Source: Lactiplantibacillus plantarum EGD-AQ4
GTDB lineage: Bacteria; Bacillota; Bacilli; Lactobacillales; Lactobacillaceae
NCBI RefSeq assembly: GCF_000463075.2
Contig: NZ_AVAQ01000001.1
Span: 248,001-312,000 of the forward strand
Reading direction: 5' to 3'
DNA: 64,000 bases
The notes below the pieces were generated by a model. That model was given only the letters and a program-made list of their open reading frames with translations, did no database searches and had not been told where the DNA came from. Of this stretch, positions 26,886 to 34,785 are shown one piece after another; position 1 is the stretch's first letter, and every line of letters begins with the position of its first letter. The position numbers and the translations under genes are program-made.

Positions 26886-27062
26886 TTAACCGTTGTGAGC
26901 AGAGCGACTCTTACGCAAAGCCTTTTTACGGTTTTCTTCGAATTTGTTTTCTTGGTCTTCGATTGGGTCTACCACTTGTTTCTTAAATGATAAGACAGAA
27001 CCAATCACAGCGCCGGCAGTTGCAACAACTCCGAATAAGAAGCCACGAGTAAATGATTTCAT
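26886..27062 (-). CDS. DUF3042-family small membrane-associated protein
   Basis: A 58-residue protein beginning MKSFTRGFLFGVVATAG and ending RKKALRKSRSAHNG. It has a single hydrophobic segment (about residues 8-26) and a long charged C-terminal tail, the pattern of DUF3042, a family of unknown function in lactobacilli and relatives. TAGGAGG lies 7 bases before the ATG. It converges on the rhodanese gene with a shared terminator. Confidence 0.85.
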   Translation of the reverse strand: MKSFTRGFLFGVVATAGAVIGSVLSFKKQVVDPIEDQENKFEENRKKALRKSRSAHNG

Positions 27063-27161
27063 TAGTTAAACCTCCTAGCAATTGTTAGTTTTATTATGCT
27101 TGTTTTGCGTGAAGATAGCAATCAATTCAAACTAAATTTTATAAATGTGGGGTGAAAAAAG

Positions 27162-27896
27162 ATGCTGACTAAGATTATTGCCCATCGCGGCAGTAAAGGG
27201 ACCCGTCCTGAAAATACGCTACCGGCGTTCATTGCGGCACTGGAGGATGATGCGGATGGCATCGAGACGGACGTGCACTTGTCACAAGACGGCCATCTCA
27301 TCATTATGCACGATGAACAGGTCGACCGGACGACTACCGGGACCGGGTATATCAAAGATTTGACACTGGCAGAATTAAAACAACTCGATGCTGGCGTGAA
27401 ATACGCCCCAGCCTATGTTGGGACGCAGATCCCAACCTTGGATGAGGTCGTTCAGCTCCTGATTCAACGCCAGTTTACGGGTATTTTTAATCTTGAGATC
27501 AAAACAAATAAGATCCATTATGACGGCATTGAAGATTTAGTCGCGGATTATTTCAAACATCATGACGTCCCATTTACTTTGGTTTATTCAAGCTTTTATG
27601 GCAAGTCGATCGAGCGCCTGCACATTCTACAACCGAAAGTGGAATCCGACAGTCTCTTCAAAGCGAAAGTTCAAACGGCCAAACGGTTACACGCGCAGCA
27701 CATTGTCTTGGGTTATCATCCGGATATGCGCTGGGTTCGCTTTCATTGGTTCCTGTTACCAAAAGTCCAATTGCGGCCCTGGACGGTCAATACCGCCCGT
27801 GACATGCGCTTTTGTTATCGCCATCGCTTTGCAGGCCTGATTACAGATTATCCAGGGTTGGCGCGCCAAATTCGGCAACAAGTTCAAGGAGGTTAG
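27162..27896 (+). CDS. glpQ: Cytosolic glycerophosphodiester phosphodiesterase
   Basis: A 244-residue GDPD enzyme that splits glycerophosphodiesters into glycerol 3-phosphate and an alcohol. The TIM-barrel signature is complete: IAHRGSKGTRPENTLPAF, GIETDVHLSQDGHLIIMHDEQVDRTT, and FNLEIKTN carry the catalytic His pair and metal-binding acids. There is no signal peptide or membrane segment, so it acts inside the cell, probably on phospholipid or teichoic acid breakdown products. It ends 4 bases before miaA and is cotranscribed with it. Confidence 0.94.
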   Translation: MLTKIIAHRGSKGTRPENTLPAFIAALEDDADGIETDVHLSQDGHLIIMHDEQVDRTTTGTGYIKDLTLAELKQLDAGVKYAPAYVGTQIPTLDEVVQLLIQRQFTGIFNLEIKTNKIHYDGIEDLVADYFKHHDVPFTLVYSSFYGKSIERLHILQPKVESDSLFKAKVQTAKRLHAQHIVLGYHPDMRWVRFHWFLLPKVQLRPWTVNTARDMRFCYRHRFAGLITDYPGLARQIRQQVQGG

Positions 27897-27900
27897 AGAC

Positions 27901-28836
27901 GTGGCCACAACACCTAAACATAAAGTCCTGTTGATTGCTGGACCGACCGCTGTTGGCAAAACAGCACTTTCACTGGCGCTCGCGAAACAATTGAACGGCG
28001 AGATCATCTCCGGTGACTCGATGCAAGTTTATCGGCATCTGGACATCGGGACTGCGAAAATCATGCCGGACGAACGTGCGGGCATTCCGCACTACTTGAT
28101 TGACATTAAAACGGTTGACCAACGTTTTACGGTTGCTGAATTCGTGAGTCGCGCGACGGCGCTGATCAATGACATTACCGCCCGCGGAAAACTGCCAATC
28201 ATCGTTGGTGGCACTGGCTTTTACTTACAGTCACTCTTGGCAGGTTACCAGTTCGGGCCCAACGACAATGCACCGGATATGGCTTATCGCCAACAATGGT
28301 TCGACCGTGCTGCCGTTGCCGGCAATCAGGTGGTCTGGGACGCCTTGAATCAACGGGACCCCCAAGCGGCGGCAGCAATTGCCCCCGCTAATCTCGTTCG
28401 GGTGGTACGGGCGCTGGAGTATCTGCATACGACCGGCCAACTGTTCTCAGCCCAGGCTGACACCGCTACTGAAACGCTCGATGCGTATACGCTCTGTCTG
28501 ACGGCGGAACGATCGCTACTCTATGACCGAATCAATCAGCGGGTCGATTTAATGCTAGACGCTGGCTTAGAAGCGGAGGCACGTTGGTTGTATGACCAGG
28601 GTGGCGTAGACTTGCCAGCGGGGAAGGGCATTGGCTACCACGAGTGGTTCCCGTATTTTGCCGGCACACAATCACGTGAAGCAACCATTGCGGCCATCAA
28701 ACAGGACTCGCGGCGATACGCCAAACGCCAATTGACCTGGTTCCGCAACAAGATGACCGTCGATTGGATCAACCTATTGGAACACCCCGAATTACGGGCT
28801 TCAATCGACCAACGACTGGCTAGTTGGTTAAGCTAA
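27901..28836 (+). CDS. miaA: tRNA dimethylallyltransferase
   Basis: A 311-residue enzyme that puts a dimethylallyl group on A37 of tRNAs reading UNN codons. The P-loop LIAGPTAVGKTALS (residues 11-24), the DSMQVYRHLDIGTAK motif and IIVGGTGFYLQSLL are present, with QDSRRYAKRQLTWFRNK near the end. GTG start with AAGGAGG 8 bases upstream inside the glpQ end. It precedes glnR-glnA, the same order as miaA-hfq-glnRA of other Bacilli, with hfq absent. Confidence 0.96.
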   Translation: MATTPKHKVLLIAGPTAVGKTALSLALAKQLNGEIISGDSMQVYRHLDIGTAKIMPDERAGIPHYLIDIKTVDQRFTVAEFVSRATALINDITARGKLPIIVGGTGFYLQSLLAGYQFGPNDNAPDMAYRQQWFDRAAVAGNQVVWDALNQRDPQAAAAIAPANLVRVVRALEYLHTTGQLFSAQADTATETLDAYTLCLTAERSLLYDRINQRVDLMLDAGLEAEARWLYDQGGVDLPAGKGIGYHEWFPYFAGTQSREATIAAIKQDSRRYAKRQLTWFRNKMTVDWINLLEHPELRASIDQRLASWLS

Positions 28837-28866
28837 TTATAAATTGGTATACCTAAGATAAAAACG

Positions 28867-28883
28867 TGTGATATTTTCTAACA
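28867..28883 (+). promoter_or_regulatory. GlnR operator
   Basis: TGTGATATTTTCTAACA fits the GlnR/TnrA consensus TGTNA-N7-TNACA at every defined base. It lies 7 bases before the -35 of the glnR promoter. A weaker second site, TGACA and TAACA with 8 bases between, overlaps the -35 and spacer (28892-28909), resembling the two-operator layout of B. subtilis glnRA. Confidence 0.85.
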
Positions 28884-28890
28884 TGATTGA

Positions 28891-28919
28891 TTGACATTCA
28901 ATAATAACATTGATATTAT
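28891..28919 (+). promoter_or_regulatory. glnRA promoter
   Basis: TTGACA (28891-28896), a 17-base spacer and TATTAT (28914-28919): close to consensus, 28 bases before the glnR start codon, with GlnR sites upstream and overlapping. Confidence 0.85.
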
Positions 28920-28947
28920 TAAGTCTGTATTAAAGAGGAGGGTCGTT

Positions 28948-29328
28948 ATGAAGGAAAAGGAACTGCGTCGCTCGTTAGCTGTCTTGCCGATTGGTACGGT
29001 TATGAAGTTGACCAATTTATCTGCACGCCAAATTCGCTATTACGAGGAACAAGATTTGATTACGCCAGAACGCAACGCCGGTAACCGACGGATGTTTTCG
29101 TTAAATGATGTTGATCGCTTACTTGAAATCAAGGATTATTTAGCGGATGGCATTAATATGGCAGGTATTAAGGAACTCTATGCGCTCCAACAACAGCGGG
29201 CTGAACAAAAGCAAGCTGACTTGGCAAAGCCACTAACGGATCGCGACGTTCGCCGGATCCTTCAAGACGAATTCCTGAATCTCGGTCGATTGCAGTCCGA
29301 TAAGGGCCCCAATTACCCGGCACACTAA
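28948..29328 (+). CDS. glnR: Nitrogen-metabolism repressor GlnR
   Basis: A 126-residue MerR-family regulator that represses glutamine synthetase and ammonium uptake genes when glutamine is plentiful. The winged helix reads VMKLTNLSARQIRYYEEQDLI and PERNAGNRRMFSLNDV, and a C-terminal tail is the expected contact region for feedback-inhibited glutamine synthetase. ATG 28948 follows AGGAGGG; an upstream frame from 28891 would start inside the promoter. It is followed by glnA and has its own GlnR sites, so it should be autoregulated. Confidence 0.95.
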   Translation: MKEKELRRSLAVLPIGTVMKLTNLSARQIRYYEEQDLITPERNAGNRRMFSLNDVDRLLEIKDYLADGINMAGIKELYALQQQRAEQKQADLAKPLTDRDVRRILQDEFLNLGRLQSDKGPNYPAH

Positions 29329-29372
29329 AGGTATTTGCATCCGTTAGTCAATCAATTTAAGGAGCGATTTTC

Positions 29373-30719
29373 ATGGCAAAACAGTCCTACACGAAAGACG
29401 ATATTCGCCGCATCGTCAAAGAAGAGAACGTTAATTTCTTGCGGTTGATGTTTACCGATTTATTCGGCACGATCAAGAACGTTGAAGTTCCAGTTTCACA
29501 ACTCGACAAACTCTTGGATAACAAGTTGATGTTTGACGGTTCATCCATTGACGGGTTTGTTCGTATTGAAGAAAGTGACATGTACCTCTACCCAGACTTA
29601 TCAACTTGGTTGATCATGCCTTGGAACACGGAACATGGTAAAATTGCACGGATTATCTGTGAAGTTTATACATCTGACCGCAAACCGTTTGAAGGCGATC
29701 CGCGGAACAACTTGATTCGGGTCTTGAACGACATGCGTGAAGCGGGTTATACGTCGTTTAATTGTGGGACTGAGCCAGAATTCTTCCTCTTCAAGATGAA
29801 TGAAAAGGGTGAACCAACGACTGAATTGAATGATAAGGGGAGTTACTTCGACTTATCACCAATGGACTTAGGTGAAAATTGCCGGCGTGATATCGCGCTT
29901 GAACTCGAACGACTCGGCTTCAATGTGGAAGCCAGTCATCATGAAGTGGCGCCGGGCCAACATGAAATTGATTTCAAGTATGCGGATGCGTTGTCAGCGG
30001 CGGATCATATTCAGACCTTCAAATTGGTTGTGAAGACGATTGCCCGCAAATACAATCTCTGGGCAACCTTCATGCCAAAGCCATTGAATGGTGTTAACGG
30101 CTCTGGGATGCATGTCAACATGTCCTTATTCCATGACCAAGGCAATGCTTTCTACGATGCTAACGATAAGAGTGGCTTAGAACTGTCATCGGACGCTTAC
30201 CATTTCTTAGGCGGTTTAATGAAGCATGCTCGTTCCTATACGGCAGTGACCAACCCAACGGTCAACTCATACAAACGGTTAGTACCAGGTTATGAGGCAC
30301 CCGTTTATGTGGCTTGGTCTGCTTCAAACCGGTCACCAATGATTCGGATTCCTAGTGCGCGTGGCTTATCCACTCGGTTGGAATTACGGAGCGTTGACGC
30401 ATCAACCAACCCATACTTGGCTTTTGCCGCCGTATTGGAAGCTGGTTTGGATGGGATCAAGAATGGCATCGAACCACCAAAGAGTGTTGACCGTAACATT
30501 TATGTGATGGATGAGGATGAACGTGCCGCTGCTGGCATCGCCGATTTACCATCGACCTTACACAACGCGCTGAAGGAATTCCAGACGGACCCAACCATGA
30601 AAAAGGCGTTGGGACCACACATTTATCAAAGTTTCTTGGAAGCTAAACGACTTGAATGGGCTTCATATCGTCAACAAGTTAGCGAATGGGAACGCGATCA
30701 GTACATGGAATTGTACTAA
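29373..30719 (+). CDS. glnA: Glutamine synthetase, type I
   Basis: A 448-residue enzyme forming glutamine from glutamate, ammonia and ATP. The beta-grasp domain contains [11 protein letters not shown] and [11 protein letters not shown]; the catalytic domain has [37 protein letters not shown], and the adenylylation-loop region appears without the Tyr-based signature, as in the GSI-alpha form of Firmicutes. It would be controlled by feedback and by GlnR rather than adenylylation. It follows glnR by 44 bases with GGAG upstream and is the last gene of the operon. Confidence 0.97.
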   Translation: MAKQSYTKDDIRRIVKEENVNFLRLMFTDLFGTIKNVEVPVSQLDKLLDNKLMFDGSSIDGFVRIEESDMYLYPDLSTWLIMPWNTEHGKIARIICEVYTSDRKPFEGDPRNNLIRVLNDMREAGYTSFNCGTEPEFFLFKMNEKGEPTTELNDKGSYFDLSPMDLGENCRRDIALELERLGFNVEASHHEVAPGQHEIDFKYADALSAADHIQTFKLVVKTIARKYNLWATFMPKPLNGVNGSGMHVNMSLFHDQGNAFYDANDKSGLELSSDAYHFLGGLMKHARSYTAVTNPTVNSYKRLVPGYEAPVYVAWSASNRSPMIRIPSARGLSTRLELRSVDASTNPYLAFAAVLEAGLDGIKNGIEPPKSVDRNIYVMDEDERAAAGIADLPSTLHNALKEFQTDPTMKKALGPHIYQSFLEAKRLEWASYRQQVSEWERDQYMELY

Positions 30720-30742
30720 GCGATTAATTTAGATTAAAATGA

Positions 30743-30784
30743 GACGGTTAGGGCACCTTCAATGGCGTACTAACCGTTTTTGTT
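30743..30784 (+). terminator. glnA terminator
   Basis: GACGGTTAG and CTAACCGTT pair around an 18-base loop, followed by TTTTG. Confidence 0.82.
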
Positions 30785-30901
30785 ATAAAATTAGTAAATT
30801 AGTCGGGTTGACCTTTATTAATCGGTCAATTTTCGGTAACATTAAGAATAGCAGTGCAATTCAGCAAGTATCCAATTATTATTGATTGCAAGGAGATTAT
30901 T

Positions 30902-31789
30902 ATGGAAAAACAAAATCAGCCTGATCTTGAAAAACAAGATCAACCAACGCGCGCGCTTACGAAGCGACTTCAACAAAAGTTAGACTATGTAACCACGGTG
31001 CGCCAAGCAATAACGGCTGGTGACGACCGGTTGATCTATGAATTGATCGATGGTGACCATTATCACCAAGCCTTACTTAACGAGGAACCGGATCCAACCC
31101 GTAACACCCAAGTTGATTTAATTACGGACGTCTATCCGGCAATCAGTCACTATTTGAGCACTAAGTTAATTGATTATCTGGCCCACGAGTACCCATTTTT
31201 CTACTATGAAGAGACCCAACTCGGAGAATTCCAAATCTACTTTGGTAATTGGTGGGATCGGCGCCGTTTCGGTAAGCTGAACGTGTTAAAAGTTGCGTTT
31301 GAGTTCAGCTCCGAAGAATATAACAAACTTGAAAAGACGTTTGAATTAGCACCAGCCCACAAACGCTTCAATACGGACCGGATTCAACAAATCTCAGCTG
31401 GCAGCGACCAACTGCAAAAGCTGATTGACGCCCAGGCTGACCGCGATGCCCAAAAAGATGACTTGCGTAAGCAGTTGAAAGAAAACGGGCAACGGAACTC
31501 CCTCTTTGATTCCGGCCGCATCAAGGAAGAACGCCAACAGATCATTGATCAGTTGACTAAGTTAGCGGATGAAGATGAACAGGCGAATAATGCGCACGCA
31601 ACCATGAAAGATAACGAAGCTAAAATTCTGACACTATCCAAGGAAGATACGATTTTGGCTTACGAAAAGCAAGCGATTGAAAACGCCTTTAAGAGTTTCG
31701 AGAATTTTAATGAGCGCAACCGTAGTCTTTACGTGGACTACTTGACAACGCTGATTGGGAAGGCGCAGGTAGCGGCTGATGGCGAATAA
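30902..31789 (+). CDS. Uncharacterised protein with coiled-coil C-terminal half
   Basis: A 295-residue soluble protein I cannot assign to a family with confidence. Residues 1-30 are Gln/Asp-rich. The middle has a mixed aromatic region (YLAHEYPFFYYEETQ, EFQIYFGNWWDRRRFGK) that looks like a folded domain. From about residue 165 on it is highly charged and helical (QADRDAQKDDLRKQLKENG, IKEERQQIIDQLTKLADEDEQ), predicting a coiled coil. ATG 30902 follows AAGGAG. It overlaps the next unknown gene by 11 bases, and the dUTPase gene follows, so the three form one operon. Database hits called SbcC-like in such proteins would reflect only the coiled coil. Confidence 0.75.
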   Translation: MEKQNQPDLEKQDQPTRALTKRLQQKLDYVTTVRQAITAGDDRLIYELIDGDHYHQALLNEEPDPTRNTQVDLITDVYPAISHYLSTKLIDYLAHEYPFFYYEETQLGEFQIYFGNWWDRRRFGKLNVLKVAFEFSSEEYNKLEKTFELAPAHKRFNTDRIQQISAGSDQLQKLIDAQADRDAQKDDLRKQLKENGQRNSLFDSGRIKEERQQIIDQLTKLADEDEQANNAHATMKDNEAKILTLSKEDTILAYEKQAIENAFKSFENFNERNRSLYVDYLTTLIGKAQVAADGE

Positions 31790-32735
31790 TACAGACACAC
31801 AAATTGATTCGGCAACATTGAGTACTCATGGCAAACTCAGTACCTTTAACGAAGGCCTCAAGAAAGGCTTAGCAAATGGGGAACGGTTTACGGCCCTGAT
31901 GGATCAGTTGATCGACACGACTGACGGGGAAACGTTATTGGCGGCCGCCCAAACGTTAGCTGATTTTAAGTTGGACACGGCTTACGTCACCTTTCCGCAT
32001 CAGTATAAGAATGCCGACTATTACCTAATTTTCATGAGTCGCTTGTTGGGGATGCATGGTGATGAACAAGCAGTCCTTAATTCGCAGCGCCATTCCGAAG
32101 CGTTGTACCACGTCTACAGCACTTTGACTGATGACTATACATTCTTGTATCAAGTCGTCACAACGGGGAATGGTGGCGCTTACTACCGGGAACAAACGAC
32201 CGGCGAACAACTCTTCTATATTAATCTAGAACGGCGTTTATTACGTTTCAACAGTACAGCGTTCACCAATTTATTTATTAATAAATTATTGTTGAAGGGG
32301 ACTGGTATTGATCAAATCAATACCGTCCTGTCGACACTGATTAAGTTTGGTCACTGTTTACAGGATGATTTCGGGTTCAACGTTGACTTTAATATTCTTG
32401 ATGTCGCCAATGCAGCTAAGTATGAACTACGGGCGGCAGACCTGGACCAAGCAATTGTTGACAAACTGTTTGTGAGTGCGGCTGAAAATGATTATATGTT
32501 ACGGAACTCACCACAGGGCCATGGTGCGCAGATCGAGCTGCGGGCGGGGCTAACTGTCGATATTTTTGATGCGGCGGATGCCGGTGCTAGCGCCAAGTGG
32601 GTCTTGACGGTGCATGATCCTGATCAGGCGGTCTCATGGTTCGACGTGCTCTTACACTTTGGTTTCATGCGCGACTGGTATTTAGATAATATCGACTCAC
32701 TCGAAATAAAAGCGGATCCATTAGTATTTGCTTAG
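31779..32735 (+). CDS. Uncharacterised protein, cotranscribed with dUTPase
   Basis: A 318-residue soluble protein without recognisable motifs, signal peptide or membrane segment. Notable parts are the aromatic stretch TFPHQYKNADYYLIFMSRLLG, the YINLERRLLRFNSTAFTNLFINKLLLKGTG helix-like region and the C-terminal WFDVLLHFGFMRDWYLDNID. The start overlaps the previous gene by 11 bases, and the stop lies 15 bases before the dUTPase start, so translation is probably coupled. Function unknown; context suggests a soluble complex with the preceding protein. Confidence 0.75.
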   Translation: MANNTDTQIDSATLSTHGKLSTFNEGLKKGLANGERFTALMDQLIDTTDGETLLAAAQTLADFKLDTAYVTFPHQYKNADYYLIFMSRLLGMHGDEQAVLNSQRHSEALYHVYSTLTDDYTFLYQVVTTGNGGAYYREQTTGEQLFYINLERRLLRFNSTAFTNLFINKLLLKGTGIDQINTVLSTLIKFGHCLQDDFGFNVDFNILDVANAAKYELRAADLDQAIVDKLFVSAAENDYMLRNSPQGHGAQIELRAGLTVDIFDAADAGASAKWVLTVHDPDQAVSWFDVLLHFGFMRDWYLDNIDSLEIKADPLVFA

Positions 32736-32750
32736 GCATGGGGGATTTTG

Positions 32751-33290
32751 ATGTTAGAATTAACAACATTGTTACAGCAATCTATTCGACTCGACCGTGA
32801 TATTACGGCCCGGCAACAAATTCATTGGCGCCCAGAGGAACGGCTACAAAATGCGATGGTCTCACTCGACGTGGAATTGGCGGAGATGGCTAATACATCG
32901 GAGTGGTTCAAGGTGTGGAAAATTCATCGCGGCAAGGCTGACCCGGATAAGACGCATCGTGAGACACTTCTGAATGAATACGTCGACGCGATGGATTTCT
33001 TCTTCCTTGTTTCGGCCATTCAGCAGTGGACGCATCTCATCCCACTGACCGCTGACCAATTACAAGAAATTGCGGCAAAGCCTGCCACGGATTTGAATAA
33101 GCAATACTTAGCCATCAAGCATTTAGTTTATGATGCTTATTTCAATCACCGTCAAGAGAGCTACCGGCACGCTTGGCACGTTTTCTTGAAGATTGGACTC
33201 GTTGACTTTGGCTTTACGCAAGATGAGATTCAAGCTGCGTTTACGGCCAAAAACCAGGTCAACCAGCAACGACAAGCAGATCACTATTAA
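32751..33290 (+). CDS. Dimeric dUTPase (all-alpha NTP pyrophosphatase)
   Basis: A 179-residue protein of the dUTPase_2/MazG-like all-alpha family, which removes pyrophosphate from dUTP to keep uracil out of DNA. The metal-binding acids are in LDVELAEMANTSEWFKVWK and LLNEYVDAMDFFFLV, matching the ExxE...ExxD pattern, and basic residues lie between. The second M codon (ATG 32751) follows GGGGGA. It is the last gene of an operon with two unknown proteins and has a strong terminator. Confidence 0.88.
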   Translation: MLELTTLLQQSIRLDRDITARQQIHWRPEERLQNAMVSLDVELAEMANTSEWFKVWKIHRGKADPDKTHRETLLNEYVDAMDFFFLVSAIQQWTHLIPLTADQLQEIAAKPATDLNKQYLAIKHLVYDAYFNHRQESYRHAWHVFLKIGLVDFGFTQDEIQAAFTAKNQVNQQRQADHY

Positions 33291-33337
33291 AAAACAACCT
33301 AATTACGCGAGTATTCACGTAACTAGGTTGTTTTTAG
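33290..33337. terminator. Bidirectional terminator
   Basis: AAAAACAACCTA.TTACG pairs with CGTAA.TAGGTTGTTTTT around a 10-base loop. It separates the dUTPase gene from the convergent hypothetical gene. Confidence 0.92.
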
Positions 33338-33672
33338 TCTGCCGTAACTAATTCGGCGTCGTTATCTGGATCTTGGGCGACCAGTTCATTGACGCGATCA
33401 ATCAACGTTTGCCGCTGATCTAGGTCGTCATCACATTCAAAGAATGCGCCTAATTCTTCGGCTAAAATGTCTTTACCGGCGTCCATGTAGCGGTAATCGT
33501 TGCTGGTGATGGTATAGTGTTGGTGATCAGTCATGCGCGCAATCACGCAACCAGTCGCAGATTTCCCTTTGGACTCCTTGTCTGTAAACTCCACCGCCAG
33601 TACGAACGGCGCGTCAGTTGACCGGTCTTTGATGGCGTGAGCCACGTTGCCGGCAATTGCTTCAAGTTTCAA
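33334..33672 (-). CDS. Conserved-looking hypothetical protein
   Basis: A 112-residue acidic soluble protein I do not recognise. It has a probable beta-rich middle (FVLAVEFTDKESKG, TGCVIARMTDHQHYTI) and an acidic C-terminus (AQDPDNDAELVTAD). The start is TTG with GAGGTGAAC just upstream, and it ends within the shared terminator, which supports a real gene. No neighbour on the same strand is close enough to suggest a function. Confidence 0.7.
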   Translation of the reverse strand: MKLEAIAGNVAHAIKDRSTDAPFVLAVEFTDKESKGKSATGCVIARMTDHQHYTITSNDYRYMDAGKDILAEELGAFFECDDDLDQRQTLIDRVNELVAQDPDNDAELVTAD

Positions 33673-33741
33673 TACAGTTCACCTCAGGTCATATTATACG
33701 CACTATTTGACCCTGATGCGAGCGCAGATTTGACCGTAGAA

Positions 33742-33942
33742 TCAATCGAGTAACTGTTCAGCACGTTGCCTTTCCGCGGCGTAAAACCGGTTGAACGCAC
33801 GGTAGGCTAGTATCGTTAGTCGGTAGTGTCGTTGTGCGACTAGTAAATTGTTGTGAAATTCAAACGTCGCGCGCCCTTGTTGAATAAACGTGAGCGTGTC
33901 ATTGAGATAGATATTGCTGCTGATGCCATGCCGGATTAACAT
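33742..33942 (-). CDS. Small hypothetical protein
   Basis: A 66-residue basic protein, MLIRHGISSNIYLND at the start and RFYAAERQRAEQLLD at the end, with no recognised motif and no membrane segment. AGGGAGG lies 8 bases before the ATG, the main reason to accept it. It overlaps the end of the preceding membrane protein gene by 44 bases in another frame, so translation may be coupled. Confidence 0.55.
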   Translation of the reverse strand: MLIRHGISSNIYLNDTLTFIQQGRATFEFHNNLLVAQRHYRLTILAYRAFNRFYAAERQRAEQLLD

Positions 33943-34405
33943 TGGTGAACGCCTCCCTGAGGTCCATTGATACGCTTATTTTAATCCCGTTGGCAGATGG
34001 GGTGGTCGCGATGCACTTGGATTGTTGGGTCAGCGAATGATAGTGGGGATGAGTCAGTTCCAGTAATCGACTGAAATAGAGCCGAATAACCGTTAAGAAT
34101 ACTATTGTGAGCAAGTTGGCCATAATTTTAAAAAGAAGATAAGCGCTGGCATTGTTGAATATCTGCGCATCAAAACAACAGATAAAGATTGCAAAAAGTA
34201 GTGAAGGCAACGTCCAGTCACTCAACATCTCCAAGTGTTCGAGTGGGTCCATATTGGTGACTTCGTGAAATGGTAGTGCTTTAGTAACTACCAAAGTTAT
34301 AAGAGAATCAATGACTATCATTACGGGGCTTGGTAACGAAAGCAATATTTGATTGACAATGTCTTCACCAATACCTGATAAAACAGAAAAAATGAGTTCT
34401 AGCAT
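33899..34405 (-). CDS. Hypothetical membrane protein
   Basis: A 168-residue protein with three to four hydrophobic segments: about residues 20-42 (SPVMIVIDSLITLVVTKAL), 66-82 (PSLLFAIFICCF) and 90-112 (YLLFKIMANLLTIVFLTVI). The C-terminal 50 residues are polar. ATG 34405 follows AAGGAGTG by 8 bases. A plausible minus-strand promoter is TTGGAT (34465-34460), 18 bp, CATAAT (34441-34436), divergent from the tRNA promoter. Base composition is more AT-rich than in neighbouring housekeeping genes, hinting at accessory origin. I do not recognise the family. Confidence 0.65.
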   Translation of the reverse strand: MLELIFSVLSGIGEDIVNQILLSLPSPVMIVIDSLITLVVTKALPFHEVTNMDPLEHLEMLSDWTLPSLLFAIFICCFDAQIFNNASAYLLFKIMANLLTIVFLTVIRLYFSRLLELTHPHYHSLTQQSKCIATTPSANGIKISVSMDLREAFTNVNPAWHQQQYLSQ

Positions 34406-34520
34406 TTGAAACACTCCTTAAGTCTTAATAACACAATTATGGCGTCTGTTTTCGAAGCTATCCAATTCATTACGGTTATTTGTCAGTAGCTGGATTTTTA
34501 TTCAATGTTTAAATAATAAA

Positions 34521-34549
34521 TTGACACACTTCCACAACTTAACTATAAT
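34521..34549 (+). promoter_or_regulatory. Consensus promoter of tRNA-Arg
   Basis: TTGACA (34521-34526), 17 bases, TATAAT (34544-34549): both hexamers are perfect, and the tRNA begins 14 bases after the -10. Confidence 0.93.
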
Positions 34550-34562
34550 TAATCTTGTTGTT

Positions 34563-34636
34563 GTCACGGTAGCTCAACTGGATAGAGCATCCGCCTTCTA
34601 AGCGGAGGGTTGTGAGTTCAAGTCTCACTCGTGACA
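34563..34636 (+). tRNA. tRNA-Arg (anticodon TCT)
   Basis: A 74-base cloverleaf. The acceptor arms GTCACGG and TCGTGAC pair with a wobble, with discriminator A; the D-loop reads AGCTCAACTGGATAGAGC; the anticodon stem TCCGC/GCGGA holds loop CTTCTAA with anticodon TCT (reads AGA/AGG); the T-arm is GTGAG-TTCAAGT-CTCAC. CCA is not encoded. It is single, with its own promoter and terminator. Confidence 0.97.
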
Positions 34637-34660
34637 TATTAGAAAATATTGGCGCAAAAT

Positions 34661-34713
34661 AAAAAATCAGGGATCCCGTAAAATCAATGTTTAACGGGGT
34701 TCCTGATTTTTCG
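34661..34713 (+). terminator. tRNA-Arg terminator
   Basis: AAAAATCAGG.A.CCCGT pairs with ACGGG.T.CCTGATTTTT around a 14-base loop. Confidence 0.9.
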
Positions 34714-34785
34714 TGTGTCTTTAAAAACTGCAAATATTGAAAAAATGTGCACAAAATGTGCGCATGAAATTGACATATTGTTTAC

